NCBI GenBank assembly: GCA_013695685.1
Contig: JACCZY010000201.1
Location: 1 to 34,601 of the forward strand
Direction: 5' to 3'
DNA from: Geodermatophilaceae bacterium
GTDB taxonomy: Bacteria; Actinomycetota; Actinomycetes; Mycobacteriales; Geodermatophilaceae
DNA: 34,601 bases
Positions 15,815-23,230 of this stretch are shown one piece after another. The position numbers were made by a program, and so were the translations under genes. The notes beneath the pieces are model-generated. The model searched no databases. It was not told the DNA's origin and saw only the letters and a list, made by a program, of their open reading frames with translations. Numbering within the stretch: the first letter of the stretch is position 1; every line of letters begins with the position of its first letter.

Positions 15815-16747
15815 GTGACAGACCAACCGCCCATCGCAGACGACATCGAGCACGCCGCCGAGCGCATCCACGGGCGGGTCCGCGTCACTCCGATCATCGA
15901 CACCGGAGGCGCCGACGACCTCGTCGACGCCCCGGTCGTGCTCAAGCTGGAGCTGCTGCAGCACACCGGGTCCTTCAAGGTGCGTGGCGCGTACAACCGG
16001 GTGCTCTCGGCCGGGTCGCCGCCGCTGCTGGTAGCCGCATCCGGAGGCAACCACGGACTCGCCGTCGCCTACGTCGCGCATCGGCTCGGGCTGCGGGCGG
16101 AGATCTTCGTTCCGACCACCGCGCCGGCGGTCAAGATCGGCGGCATCCGTCTGCTCGACGCGGACGTGACGCTGGTAGGGACGTCGTACGCCGAGGCGCT
16201 GGCCGCGAGCCTGGAACGGGCGCAGCGGTCCGGGGCGCTGATGGTGCCTGCCTACGACTGCGCCGAGGTGGTGGCCGGTCAGGGCACTGTCGGTCGTGAG
16301 CTCGAGCAGCAGGCTCCCGCCGTCGAGACGATCCTGGTGGCCACCGGTGGCGGCGGGTTGATCGGCGGCATCGCGGCCTGGTGGTCCGGCCGGGCGCGGA
16401 TCGTGTCGGTGGAACCGTACGGCGCGCCGACTTTGCACGCCGCACTTGCCGCGGGCGAGCCGGTCGACGTGGAGGTCGACAGCGTTGCCGCCGATTCGTT
16501 GGGGGCCCGCCGGGTCGGTGGGCCGGGCTTCGCCGCCGCTGTGCAGGCCGGCGTGGTACCGGTGCTGGTGAGCGACGACGACATCCGTCGTACGCGCAGG
16601 TTGCTGTGGACCCGGCTGCGGATCGCCGCCGAACCCGGCGGTGCCACCGCCCTCGCCGGCCTGGTGTCCGGCGTCTACCGCCCGGAGCCGGGGGAGCGGG
16701 TGGCGGTGGTGGTCTGCGGCGGCAACGCGTCCCCCGCGGACCTGTAG
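15815..16747 (+). CDS. PLP-dependent threonine/serine dehydratase-like enzyme
   Basis: 310 aa from a GTG at 15815, placed by the leaderless -10 box. It is a fold-type II PLP enzyme: HTGSFKVRGAYNR carries the Schiff-base lysine (Lys55), AASGGNHGLAVAY is the Asn-containing loop, and ATGGGGLIGGIAAWW is the phosphate-binding glycine loop. The C-terminal AEPGGATALAG matches the same family. It lacks the ACT regulatory domain of biosynthetic IlvA, so it is likely a catabolic threonine/serine dehydratase or serine racemase-type enzyme. Its last 73 bases overlap the convergent GNAT gene. Confidence 0.88.
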   Translation: MTDQPPIADDIEHAAERIHGRVRVTPIIDTGGADDLVDAPVVLKLELLQHTGSFKVRGAYNRVLSAGSPPLLVAASGGNHGLAVAYVAHRLGLRAEIFVPTTAPAVKIGGIRLLDADVTLVGTSYAEALAASLERAQRSGALMVPAYDCAEVVAGQGTVGRELEQQAPAVETILVATGGGGLIGGIAAWWSGRARIVSVEPYGAPTLHAALAAGEPVDVEVDSVAADSLGARRVGGPGFAAAVQAGVVPVLVSDDDIRRTRRLLWTRLRIAAEPGGATALAGLVSGVYRPEPGERVAVVVCGGNASPADL

Positions 16748-17313
16748 CCGGGGTCGTGCTCTCGTGCCCAGTCCTCCCGCGTCAGTGCATATTCCACATC
16801 GCCTTGGTCATCGCCGTCGATCGGGTACGGCCAGTCCTGGTGGAACGTCCGGGCGAGGGTGAGACCCGACTTCTCCATCACCCGCCGCGACGCCGTGTGC
16901 ACGACCATCGCCTCGGCGACGACCCGGCGTACGCCGAACTCGAGGAAGCCTTTGCGGATCAGGGCCCGGCTTCCCTCGGCGGCGTAACCCTTACCCCAGG
17001 ACGACTTCCGCAGTCGATAGCCCAGCTCCGGTTCGTCCTCGGGATGGCCGTCAGCGGGGCGGAAGTGGAACCAGCCGAGGAAGTCTCCGGTGGACCTCTC
17101 GATCGCAGCCCAGAATCCGTACCCGGGATAGCGGTCGTAGTAGGACAGGAATGCCGGCAGCGTCTCGTTCTCGATCGCCTCGCGCGACGTGGTGAGGCCG
17201 CCGGTGATGAACTGCATGACCTCGGGGTCGCCGTCGAGGTCGACCAGATTGTCCACGTCATCCGCGGTGAACTCGCGCAGCAGCAGCCGCTCGGTCTCCA
17301 GGAAGATGCGCAT
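16675..17313 (-). CDS. GNAT family N-acetyltransferase (RimJ/RimL-like)
   Basis: 212 aa from the ATG at 17313 (MRIFLETERLLLREFTADDVDNL), a standard RimJ-type N-terminus. The acetyl-CoA loop appears as SSWGKGYAAEGSRALI, followed by VVHTASRRVMEKSGLTL. A CAGGAT -10 box lies seven bases upstream, so the message is leaderless. The C-terminal tail of about 25 residues (AGDALPPQTTTATRS) is low-complexity and lies antisense to the end of the dehydratase gene, which suggests that an earlier stop was lost. The substrate could be a protein N-terminus, an antibiotic or a small amine. Confidence 0.88.
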   Translation of the reverse strand: MRIFLETERLLLREFTADDVDNLVDLDGDPEVMQFITGGLTTSREAIENETLPAFLSYYDRYPGYGFWAAIERSTGDFLGWFHFRPADGHPEDEPELGYRLRKSSWGKGYAAEGSRALIRKGFLEFGVRRVVAEAMVVHTASRRVMEKSGLTLARTFHQDWPYPIDGDDQGDVEYALTREDWAREHDPGYRSAGDALPPQTTTATRSPGSGR

Positions 17314-17363
17314 ACGGCAGATCCTGTCACGACGGCCGCGCCGGCTCTGCGAGGATCGACCGC
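17314..17363. promoter_or_regulatory. Back-to-back leaderless promoters
   Basis: On the minus strand CAGGAT (17326-17321) lies seven bases before the GNAT ATG at 17313. On the plus strand GAGGAT (17351-17356) lies seven bases before the oxidoreductase ATG at 17364. Only 50 bases separate the two starts, leaving no room for untranslated leaders. Confidence 0.5.
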
Positions 17364-18215
17364 ATGCTGCATGGCCTCGTCACGTTCCTCACGGACTACT
17401 CGGTCGCGCCGCCCGAGCTTGCCCGGGCCGCCGAGGACGAGGGGTTCGAGTCGCTGTTCGTGACCGAGCACACCCACATCCCGGCGGTACGTGAGACGCC
17501 GTGGCCGGGTGGCGCGGACCTGCCCCGCGAGTACTCGCACACCTTCGATCCGTTCGTCGCGCTCGCCGGTGCAGCCGCGGTCACCACCACGCTCAAGCTC
17601 GGCACCGGCGTCTGCCTGGTCGCCCAGCACGACCCGATCGTGCTAGCCAAGCAGGTCGCCAGCCTCGACCATCTCTGCGGTGGCCGGTTCCTGCTCGGTG
17701 TCGGCGCCGGCTGGAACCGCGAGGAGATGCGCAACCACGGCGTCGATCCCACCGTGCGATTCCGGATGATGCGTGAGCACGTCGAGGCCATGCGCGAGAT
17801 CTGGTCGCAGGACGAGGCGTCGTACGCCGGGAAGCACGTGACCTTCGAGCGGATCTGGTCGTGGCCCAAACCGGTGCAGCGACCCGGCCCGCCGGTGTTG
17901 ATCGGCGGAAGCGGCCCGAAGGTCATCGATCGGGTGCTCGCCTACGGCGACGGGTGGGCACCTATCAGCCGGCAGACCGGCAACCTCCAGGACATAGCCG
18001 ATCGGATCGTCGAGCTACGGCAGCGGGCCGCGGCGGCCGGCCGCGACCACATCCCGGTGACCGTGTACGGCGGGTCCACCAAGCCCGACACGCTGGACCG
18101 CCTCGCTGCGATGGGTGTCGACCGCCTCCTGCACGTGCTCCCGACCCTCCCGCGAGACGAGGCGCTGCAGCGCGTCGCGGTGACTGCACGGCTCCTGCAT
18201 GCCGCGGCTGACTGA
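17364..18215 (+). CDS. LLM class F420-dependent oxidoreductase
   Basis: 283 aa starting at the ATG at 17364. Luciferase-like TIM-barrel motifs are SLFVTEHTHIP, LGTGVCLVAQHDPIVLAKQ, GGRFLLGVGAGWN and PPVLIGGSGPKVIDRVLAYGDGW, typical of the actinobacterial F420-dependent subgroup. It should carry hydride between F420H2 and an unknown substrate in the cytoplasm. Its last 17 bases overlap the next gene, which also belongs to an F420-type family, so the two are co-translated and may share the cofactor or pathway. Confidence 0.9.
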   Translation: MLHGLVTFLTDYSVAPPELARAAEDEGFESLFVTEHTHIPAVRETPWPGGADLPREYSHTFDPFVALAGAAAVTTTLKLGTGVCLVAQHDPIVLAKQVASLDHLCGGRFLLGVGAGWNREEMRNHGVDPTVRFRMMREHVEAMREIWSQDEASYAGKHVTFERIWSWPKPVQRPGPPVLIGGSGPKVIDRVLAYGDGWAPISRQTGNLQDIADRIVELRQRAAAAGRDHIPVTVYGGSTKPDTLDRLAAMGVDRLLHVLPTLPRDEALQRVAVTARLLHAAAD

Positions 18216-18627
18216 CCCGGGCGACCTTGCAGCGAGGGTCGCCAGCGCGCGTGTTGGCCGGTTGGCGACGATCCGTCCCGACGGATCACCCCGGCTGGTG
18301 CCGATCACGTTCGTCGTGGTGGACGGGCTCGTCTGCTCGGCCGTCGAGACCATCAAACCCAAGACGTCGACGCGGCTGGCGCGCCTGGACGATGTCCGCC
18401 GCGATCCGCGCGTCGCCATCCTGGTCGACCGGTACGACGAGGATTGGGAACGGCTCTGGTGGGTCCGCATCGACGGCGCGGCGGCGATTCGCGAGGAGTT
18501 CCCCGCGGCGGTGACGGCGCTGCGGGCGAAGTACCCGAGGTATGCAACCGCCGAACTCGACGGGCCAGTCCTCGTGGTCACCCCGTCGGCGTGGACCGGC
18601 TGGTCGGCGACGGCGGCATCCCCGTGA
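18199..18627 (+). CDS. PPOX-class F420-dependent oxidoreductase (TIGR03668-like)
   Basis: 142 aa from the ATG at 18199 (MPRLTDPGDLAARVASARVG), inside the end of the LLM gene. It is a small split-barrel flavin/deazaflavin protein: VGRLATIRPDGSPRLVPITFVV is interrupted by nothing, followed by KTSTRLARLDDVRRDPRVAILVDRY and a conserved WVRIDG-type strand. Such proteins bind F420 or FMN as dimers and reduce varied small molecules. The stop codon lies inside the first copy of a 35-bp tandem duplication. Confidence 0.85.
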   Translation: MPRLTDPGDLAARVASARVGRLATIRPDGSPRLVPITFVVVDGLVCSAVETIKPKTSTRLARLDDVRRDPRVAILVDRYDEDWERLWWVRIDGAAAIREEFPAAVTALRAKYPRYATAELDGPVLVVTPSAWTGWSATAASP

Positions 18628-18683
18628 GGGCGGCTCGGCCGGCCCCGACGGCATCCCGTGAGGACGGCTTGGCCAGCGCCGAC
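18615..18683. repeat. 35-bp imperfect tandem duplication over a stop codon
   Basis: The segment 18615-18649 (ggcatccccgtgaggg...) is repeated at 18650-18683 with four substitutions and one deleted base. The first copy holds the stop of the PPOX-class gene. It looks like a local duplication that has begun to diverge. Confidence 0.65.
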
Positions 18684-18704
18684 CGTTCGCGCAGATATGG
18701 CGTC

Positions 18705-18749
18705 ATTGGATGCGGTTTCGGCCACGAGCCGACCGAAGCCGCATCCGAT
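18705..18749. terminator. 17-bp stem hairpin, possible terminator or dispersed palindrome
   Basis: attggatgcggtttcgg (18705-18721) pairs with ccgaagccgcatccgat (18733-18749) around an 11-base loop. The two non-identical positions can form G-U pairs, so the RNA stem is continuous. It lies in the 196-base spacer after the F420-type gene pair. A related sequence (catcggatgcgcttacgg) occurs near 14572, so this may be a dispersed repeat used as a terminator. Confidence 0.55.
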
Positions 18750-18811
18750 CATGCGGATTTCGCCGCAGCGGCGACCGACACCCGGCTGCGGCCACCCCGG
18801 CATCCCTCTGT

Positions 18812-18823
18812 GAGAATTGCCGT
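18812..18823 (+). promoter_or_regulatory. -10 box of a leaderless promoter
   Basis: GAGAAT at 18812-18817 is followed by six bases and the ATG at 18824. It supports the chosen start over the upstream track start at 18710. Confidence 0.45.
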
Positions 18824-19597
18824 ATGAGCATTCCCGGGGGTACGCCGATGCTGCGGGTCGAGGAGCGAGCCGGCGTCGCGGTGGTCGAGCTACGCCATGG
18901 CAAGGTCAACGCGCAGGATCTCGAGCTGCTCCTGCTGCTCGCCGACACCATGGACGGGCTCACCGACGCAGCCGTGGTCCTCACCGGCGCCGGATCGAGC
19001 TTCTCCGCCGGCGTCGACCTGCGCCGGGTAGTCACCGGCGACGACGAGCACATCGACGAGTTCCTCACCGCGCTCAGCCGCGCCCTCCTCGCGGTCTTCC
19101 GGCACCCGCGTCCGGTCGTGGCAGCTGTCAACGGTCACGCAATCGCCGGCGGCTGTGTGCTGGCGGCCGCGGCGGACGTCCGGCTGATGTCCGCCGGGTC
19201 GATCGGGCTGACCGAACTGCGGGTCGGCGTCCCGTTCCCGACCGCCGCTATCGAGATCGTCCGGTACGCCGTCGGTTCGACCGCCCATCCACTCGCGCTC
19301 TTCGCCCAGTTGCACGACCCGCAGGAGGCGCAGGCGATGGGCCTCATCCACGGCGTCTGCGAACCCGAACGGCTGCTCGACGAGGCGGTGGACCGGGCCA
19401 CCCGGCTGGCCGCGGTCGCCCCTGCGACGTTCGCCCTGACGAAGCGGCAGCTGCACGCTCCTGCCGAGGCGCGCATCGCTGAGCGCACGGGACGCGAGGA
19501 CGCCGAGGTGCGCCGGCTGTGGAAGGACGCGGACGCCCGTGCGGCAATCAGCGCCTTCCTGGCCGGTCTGGATAGCTCAGCAGCCCGCCGTAGCTGA
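18824..19597 (+). CDS. Enoyl-CoA hydratase/isomerase family protein
   Basis: 257 aa from the ATG at 18824 (MSIPGGTPMLRVEERAGVAVVEL). The crotonase fold is visible in LTGAGSSFSAGVDLRR (oxyanion-hole strand), VVAAVNGHAIAGGCVLAAAADVRLM (second oxyanion-hole glycines) and GLTELRVGVPFPTAA. The Glu in LTELRVG lies where hydratases carry a catalytic acid. The C-terminal helices include FALTKRQLHAPAE. Members hydrate or isomerise acyl-CoA substrates in beta-oxidation or related routes; which one cannot be told. It is a single-gene unit with its own leaderless promoter. Confidence 0.88.
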   Translation: MSIPGGTPMLRVEERAGVAVVELRHGKVNAQDLELLLLLADTMDGLTDAAVVLTGAGSSFSAGVDLRRVVTGDDEHIDEFLTALSRALLAVFRHPRPVVAAVNGHAIAGGCVLAAAADVRLMSAGSIGLTELRVGVPFPTAAIEIVRYAVGSTAHPLALFAQLHDPQEAQAMGLIHGVCEPERLLDEAVDRATRLAAVAPATFALTKRQLHAPAEARIAERTGREDAEVRRLWKDADARAAISAFLAGLDSSAARRS

Positions 19598-19633
19598 CAG
19601 AGAAGCGAGTTTCCGGTCCGATAGCCTGCAGTC

Positions 19634-19791
19634 GTGTCCGGCGACATCTACAAGGGGGCCGCTGGCCGCCAGGAGAGCCAGGGGGGGCCGCCAGGCTGCC
19701 CGCGGCGCGCGTTGTCACCGTTGCCGGAGCCGGGCACCTGCTCCCCCATGAGCAGCCTGAACTGGTCCTGACCGCCGTTGGGACTGCCTGA
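19634..19791 (+). pseudogene. Alpha/beta-hydrolase pseudogene with large internal deletion and frameshift
   Basis: A TAGCCT -10 box (19622-19627) is followed by six bases and a GTG at 19634, which opens VSGDIYKGAAGRQ, the usual beginning of a family of actinobacterial alpha/beta hydrolases. After about 18 codons a run of seven G (19681-19687) shifts the frame. From 19687 another frame reads ARLPAARVVTVAGAGHLLPHEQ and ends at TGA 19789-19791, a typical C-terminus with the catalytic-His motif GAGHLLPHEQPE. The central part, including the nucleophile elbow, is gone. GGCCGCCAGG occurs on both sides of the junction (19664 and 19686), which may have aided the deletion. No functional hydrolase can be made. 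It precedes the dodecin gene. Confidence 0.7.
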
Positions 19792-19859
19792 GCCGGGTTG
19801 ACACCCGGCCGGCCGCGGAGCAGGTTGACCGCACCAGCCACTAAACGGAGGAGCAACAC

Positions 19860-20078
19860 ATGGCGGAGAGCGTGTACCGGGTCACCGAACTGGTCGGGAC
19901 GAGCAGCGAGTCGTGGGAGAAGGCAGCCAGCGCCGCCGTCGCCACGGCCGGCCGGACCATCCGTGACCTGCGCATCGCCGAGGTGGTCGAGTTGGACATG
20001 CAGATCGAGGACGGTCACGTTCTCGCCTACCGCGCGCGCCTGAAGATCTCGTTCAAGTATGAGAATCAGGGCGAGTAA
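19860..20078 (+). CDS. Dodecin family flavin-binding protein
   Basis: 72 aa from the ATG at 19860, with a strong GGAGGAG ribosome binding site. MAESVYRVTELVGTSSESWE is the family start, and EVVELDMQIEDGHVLAYRARLKISFKY gives the beta strands of the dodecin fold. Dodecins form 12-mers that store or sequester FMN, FAD or CoA in the cytoplasm. The stop at 20076-20078 touches the N-terminal coding part of the phosphatidyltransferase gene. Membership is clear from length and pattern. Confidence 0.92.
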   Translation: MAESVYRVTELVGTSSESWEKAASAAVATAGRTIRDLRIAEVVELDMQIEDGHVLAYRARLKISFKYENQGE

Positions 20079-20714
20079 CTGACCGATCCGCCCTCTCCGG
20101 CCGACCCGCTCGACCGGCTGCGGCCGAGCGAGCTGTTCTCCGACCGTGTGCTCACGGTGCCCAACCTGCTCAGCTTCGCCCGGTTGCTCGGCGTACCGCT
20201 GTTCCTCTGGTTCCTGCTCGGCCCGCGCTGGGATGTCGCTGCGATAGCGATCCTGGTGGTTGCCGGCGTCACCGACTACCTCGACGGAATGTTGGCGCGC
20301 CGGCTCGGGCAGACCAGCAAGTTGGGTGCGCTGCTCGACCCGTTGGCCGACCGGTTGTACATCATCAGCACGCTGGTCGCCTTCGTCGTCCGCGACGTGA
20401 TCCCCCTGTGGCTGGCGGCGCTCATCCTCGGCCGCGACGTGATCCTGGGGTTGTGCCTGCCGGTGCTCCGCCATTACCGCTATCCGCCGCTGCAGGTGCA
20501 CTACCTGGGTAAGGCTGCCACGTTCAACCTCCTGTACGCCTTCCCGCTGCTGCTCATCGCCGTCGGGGACGGCCCGGTCGCCGCGCTCGCCCAGCCGATC
20601 GGGTACGCGTTCGCGGCTTGGGGGGTCGGGCTGTACCTGTGGTCCGGAGTCCTGTACCTGCTGCAGGTCAGGCAGCTCGTCGGGGTCGCCCGGCGGGAGG
20701 CGCGAAACGGGTAG
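20079..20714 (+). CDS. CDP-alcohol phosphatidyltransferase (PgsA2/Rv1822-like)
   Basis: An integral membrane enzyme with the family signature DGMLARRLGQTSKLGALLDP, including D-G-x2-A-R-x8-G-x3-D-x3-D, plus several hydrophobic helices (PLFLWFLLG, IAILVVAGV, FNLLYAFPLLLIAVG). It joins an alcohol such as glycerol phosphate or a lipid acceptor to a CDP-diacylglycerol unit. The track starts at GTG 20148, but the frame is open back to CTG 20079, directly after the dodecin stop, with AGGG seven bases upstream. The extra TDPPSPADPLDRLRPSELFSDR looks like a natural cytoplasmic N-terminus. I give the longer form, with the start uncertain between CTG 20079 and GTG 20148. It begins the block syntenic with Rv1822-Rv1832. 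Confidence 0.85.
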   Translation: MTDPPSPADPLDRLRPSELFSDRVLTVPNLLSFARLLGVPLFLWFLLGPRWDVAAIAILVVAGVTDYLDGMLARRLGQTSKLGALLDPLADRLYIISTLVAFVVRDVIPLWLAALILGRDVILGLCLPVLRHYRYPPLQVHYLGKAATFNLLYAFPLLLIAVGDGPVAALAQPIGYAFAAWGVGLYLWSGVLYLLQVRQLVGVARREARNG

Positions 20715-20786
20715 CCTCGCTGTCCCGGTGACGTTTGCGGCGATGTGCCAGGTGTGACCAGACCGGGAAGGAGGTCCGGGTAGGCG

Positions 20787-21680
20787 ATGAGCAGTCACCG
20801 GCCGAGGATCGCCTCCACGACGTCGGGGATGCTGTCGTCCCTGCTGGAGGACGCCCTCGACCCCGCGTACGCCGAAGCAGCGGCTCGACGCGGTGACGCA
20901 GGTGAGCGAGATGACCGGAAGCGGTCGCAGACGCTGTCTCTGATGATCGGTGGCCTGCTCGTCGCGGGCCTCCTGCTGGGAATCGCCTACACAGACACCC
21001 GGGCCGAGGCTCCGGGCAGCGAACGGGCGCGGCTGGCTCTACTGGCCGACGTGCAGCGTGATTCCGCGCGCACCGCAGAATTGCAGGAGCGGCTGGAGCA
21101 GCTGCGCGCCGAGGTGGCTGACGCCGTCGACGCTGGCCTGGTCGTCACCGAGGAAGGTCGAGCGCAATCGGAGCTGGTGCAACGGTTGGAGGCCGCAACC
21201 GGCGTACTGGCCGTCGAAGGCCCGGGGCTCGTCGTCACGATGTCCGATGCCCCTCCGGAGGAGTCGGTGGACCCGGTTTCCGGTGAGCCCGTCGAGGTCG
21301 TTCCAGAAGCCGGCTTGGTGCTGGACATCGACCTACAGGTGGTCGTGAACGCGTTGTGGGCGGCCGGCGCCGAGGCGATCGCGGTCGACGGGCGGCGCCT
21401 AGCACCGACCAGCTCGATCCGGACCGCGGGAGAGGCGATCCTGGTCGACTTCCAGCCGGTCAGCAGCCCGTATGTCGTCGAGGCTGTCGGCAACCCGGAT
21501 CTGCTCGTCCCCCGCTTCGCCGGCTCGGAGACCGCCGGCCGCTACGACGCCTATCGGCAGCTGTACGGCATCGGATTCGACCTCGCCCGGGCCGAGCAGA
21601 TGTCGCTCGCGGCGGCCACCGACTACGACCTGCGCTACGCCGAGAACACCGCGACGCCGACCGCCGGGCCGACGAAGTGA
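20787..21680 (+). CDS. DUF881 family membrane-anchored protein (Rv1823-like)
   Basis: 297 aa from the ATG at 20787, preceded by AAGGAGG. A single membrane segment (about 51-67, SLMIGGLLVAGLLLGIAY) is followed by a coiled coil (about 85-140, rich in Glu, Arg and Leu) and the DUF881 domain with VEGPGLVVTMSDA and NALWAAGAEAIAVDG. The protein should be anchored in the membrane with the domain outside. The same domain recurs two genes downstream. The family lies near cell-division genes in many Gram-positives but has no settled function. Confidence 0.9.
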   Translation: MSSHRPRIASTTSGMLSSLLEDALDPAYAEAAARRGDAGERDDRKRSQTLSLMIGGLLVAGLLLGIAYTDTRAEAPGSERARLALLADVQRDSARTAELQERLEQLRAEVADAVDAGLVVTEEGRAQSELVQRLEAATGVLAVEGPGLVVTMSDAPPEESVDPVSGEPVEVVPEAGLVLDIDLQVVVNALWAAGAEAIAVDGRRLAPTSSIRTAGEAILVDFQPVSSPYVVEAVGNPDLLVPRFAGSETAGRYDAYRQLYGIGFDLARAEQMSLAAATDYDLRYAENTATPTAGPTK

Positions 21681-22009
21681 TCCCGGCCTTCGCCCTCGCC
21701 CTCGGGATAGTGCTCGGCCTCATCCTCGATCCCACGGTGCCCCTGTGGCTGCAGCCCTACCTCCCGATTGCCGTCGTCGCCGCCTTGGACTCGGTCTTCG
21801 GCGGAGTTCGCGCCCGCCTCGACGGCATCTTCGAGGCCAAGGTGTTCGTCGTGTCCTTCGTGTCGAACGTTCTCGTCGCCGCTCTCATCGTCTTCCTCGG
21901 CGACCAGCTCGGTGTCGGCGCACAGCTGTCGACCGCGGTTGTCGTGGTCCTCGGCATCCGCATCTTCGGCAACGCGGCTGCGATCCGAAGGCATGTGTTC
22001 CGTGCCTGA
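21677..22009 (+). CDS. Small basic protein (Sbp, DUF1290)
   Basis: 110 aa from a GTG at 21677 overlapping the DUF881 stop (GTGA). Three hydrophobic segments are visible (AFALALGIVLGLI, LPIAVVAALDSVFG, VSNVLVAALIVFLG), followed by a fourth region and a basic end (AIRRHVFRA). This matches the small basic protein found between two DUF881 genes across Actinobacteria and Firmicutes. It is an inner-membrane protein of unknown role, possibly a partner of the flanking DUF881 proteins. Confidence 0.9.
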   Translation: MIPAFALALGIVLGLILDPTVPLWLQPYLPIAVVAALDSVFGGVRARLDGIFEAKVFVVSFVSNVLVAALIVFLGDQLGVGAQLSTAVVVVLGIRIFGNAAAIRRHVFRA

Positions 22010-22736
22010 CCAGCCACTCGATCCGGAGCCCGAGGTCACAGCGCCCCGGACCAGTCGCCGCCGGGCCAGCCTGCTCATCGGCGTCCTGTGCCTCCTGCTC
22101 GGCTTCGCCCTCGCGGTGCAGGTGCGGACCACCTCGGCGGACAGCGGACTGGGATCGGCCCGGCAGGAGGACCTGGTGCGCATCCTCGATGACCTGTCCG
22201 CGCGGGAGGACCGGCTGCGCCAGGACATCGCCGGCCAGGAGGAGATCCGCGACCGGCTGGCAACCGGCGGCAACCAGGCCGACACCGCGCTGGCGGAGGC
22301 TCGGCTGCGGCAGCAGCAGCTGGCGATCCTGGCCGGAACCGTCGTGGCGCAAGGGCCGGGCATCGAGCTCACGGTTTCCGACCCGGGCGACGGGGTGGGG
22401 CCGGAGGTCCTCCTGGATGCCATCCAGGAGCTGCGGGCGGCCGGCGCTGAGGCCATCCAGATCGGCGACGTCCGGATCGGCGTGTCCACGGCGGTGACCG
22501 GGAATCCGGGGTCGCTCGTCATCGACGGAACGTCGCTGTCGGCGCCGTACCGGATCGTGGTCATCGGCGATCCACCGACCCTGGAGACGGCATTGAACAT
22601 TCCCGGCGGCGTCGTCAACACCGTCAGCCGGGCAGGTGGTCAGACGCGGATCGAGCAGCGCGAGCAGGTGACGGTCAGCGCCTTGCGGGTCCTCGAGCCG
22701 CCTGAATACGCTCAGCCGGCTCCGGAGAACGACTGA
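22002..22736 (+). CDS. Second DUF881 family protein (Rv1825-like)
   Basis: 244 aa from the GTG at 22002, overlapping the Sbp stop. GAAGG lies ten bases upstream; the in-frame ATG at 21993 is only one base from that site and less likely. After a Pro-rich N-terminus come one membrane helix (about 25-42, LLIGVLCLLLGFALAVQV), a coiled coil (about 55-100) and the DUF881 domain (AQGPGIELTVSDPG, AIQELRAAGAEAIQIGDVRI). It is diverged from the first copy but has the same order of parts. Confidence 0.9.
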   Translation: MPDQPLDPEPEVTAPRTSRRRASLLIGVLCLLLGFALAVQVRTTSADSGLGSARQEDLVRILDDLSAREDRLRQDIAGQEEIRDRLATGGNQADTALAEARLRQQQLAILAGTVVAQGPGIELTVSDPGDGVGPEVLLDAIQELRAAGAEAIQIGDVRIGVSTAVTGNPGSLVIDGTSLSAPYRIVVIGDPPTLETALNIPGGVVNTVSRAGGQTRIEQREQVTVSALRVLEPPEYAQPAPEND

Positions 22737-22770
22737 CCCGACGCGGAGTAAGCCGACAGAAGGGGCCACC

Positions 22771-23157
22771 ATGATCCCAGCCGACCGCAGGTACACCGCC
22801 GCGCACGAGTGGGCGCAACCGACCGGCAACGGAAGCGTGCTGCGGATCGGCATCACCGAATACGCCCAGGAGAACCTCGGCGACATCGTCTACGTGTCCC
22901 TGCCCGAGGTCGGCCAGCGGCTTGAGGCCGGCCAGAGCTTCGGTGAGGTGGAGTCCACCAAGAGCGTGTCCGACCTCTACGCGCCGGTTGCGGGGACGGT
23001 CACCGCATGCAACGAGGCTCTCTCCGCCAACCCCGAACTGGTCAACACCGACCCCTTCGGCGAGGGCTGGATGGTGGAGATCGAGGCCGCGGACGCCACG
23101 GCTGTCGAGGGTTTGTTGGACGCCGGGGCGTACGGCGACGGGCTCGGCTCAGCCTGA
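22771..23157 (+). CDS. gcvH: Glycine cleavage system H protein
   Basis: 128 aa. The lipoyl domain is complete: YTAAHEWAQ at the N-terminus, GDIVYVSLPEVG, and GEVESTKSVSDLYAPVAG with the lipoylated Lys64. ANPELVNTDPFGEGWMVEI closes the domain. GcvH carries the aminomethyl group between the P, T and L proteins. gcvP lies 3.9 kb downstream in the same direction; gcvT is not in the window. Placement after the DUF881/Sbp genes matches Rv1826. Confidence 0.95.
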   Translation: MIPADRRYTAAHEWAQPTGNGSVLRIGITEYAQENLGDIVYVSLPEVGQRLEAGQSFGEVESTKSVSDLYAPVAGTVTACNEALSANPELVNTDPFGEGWMVEIEAADATAVEGLLDAGAYGDGLGSA

Positions 23158-23193
23158 TTCGGATGGGCCAGCGCGCTCACCCTCTAGTGCCGA

Positions 23194-23230
23194 TTGACCC
23201 TTGTCGTCTCGCGTGGCTAGTGTCGCGATC
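23194..23230 (+). promoter_or_regulatory. Promoter with -35 and -10, leaderless
   Basis: TTGACC (23194-23199), an 18-base spacer and TAGTGT (23218-23223) are followed by seven bases and the GTG at 23231. This is the best consensus promoter of the leaderless type in the window and fixes the start of the FHA gene. Confidence 0.65.
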
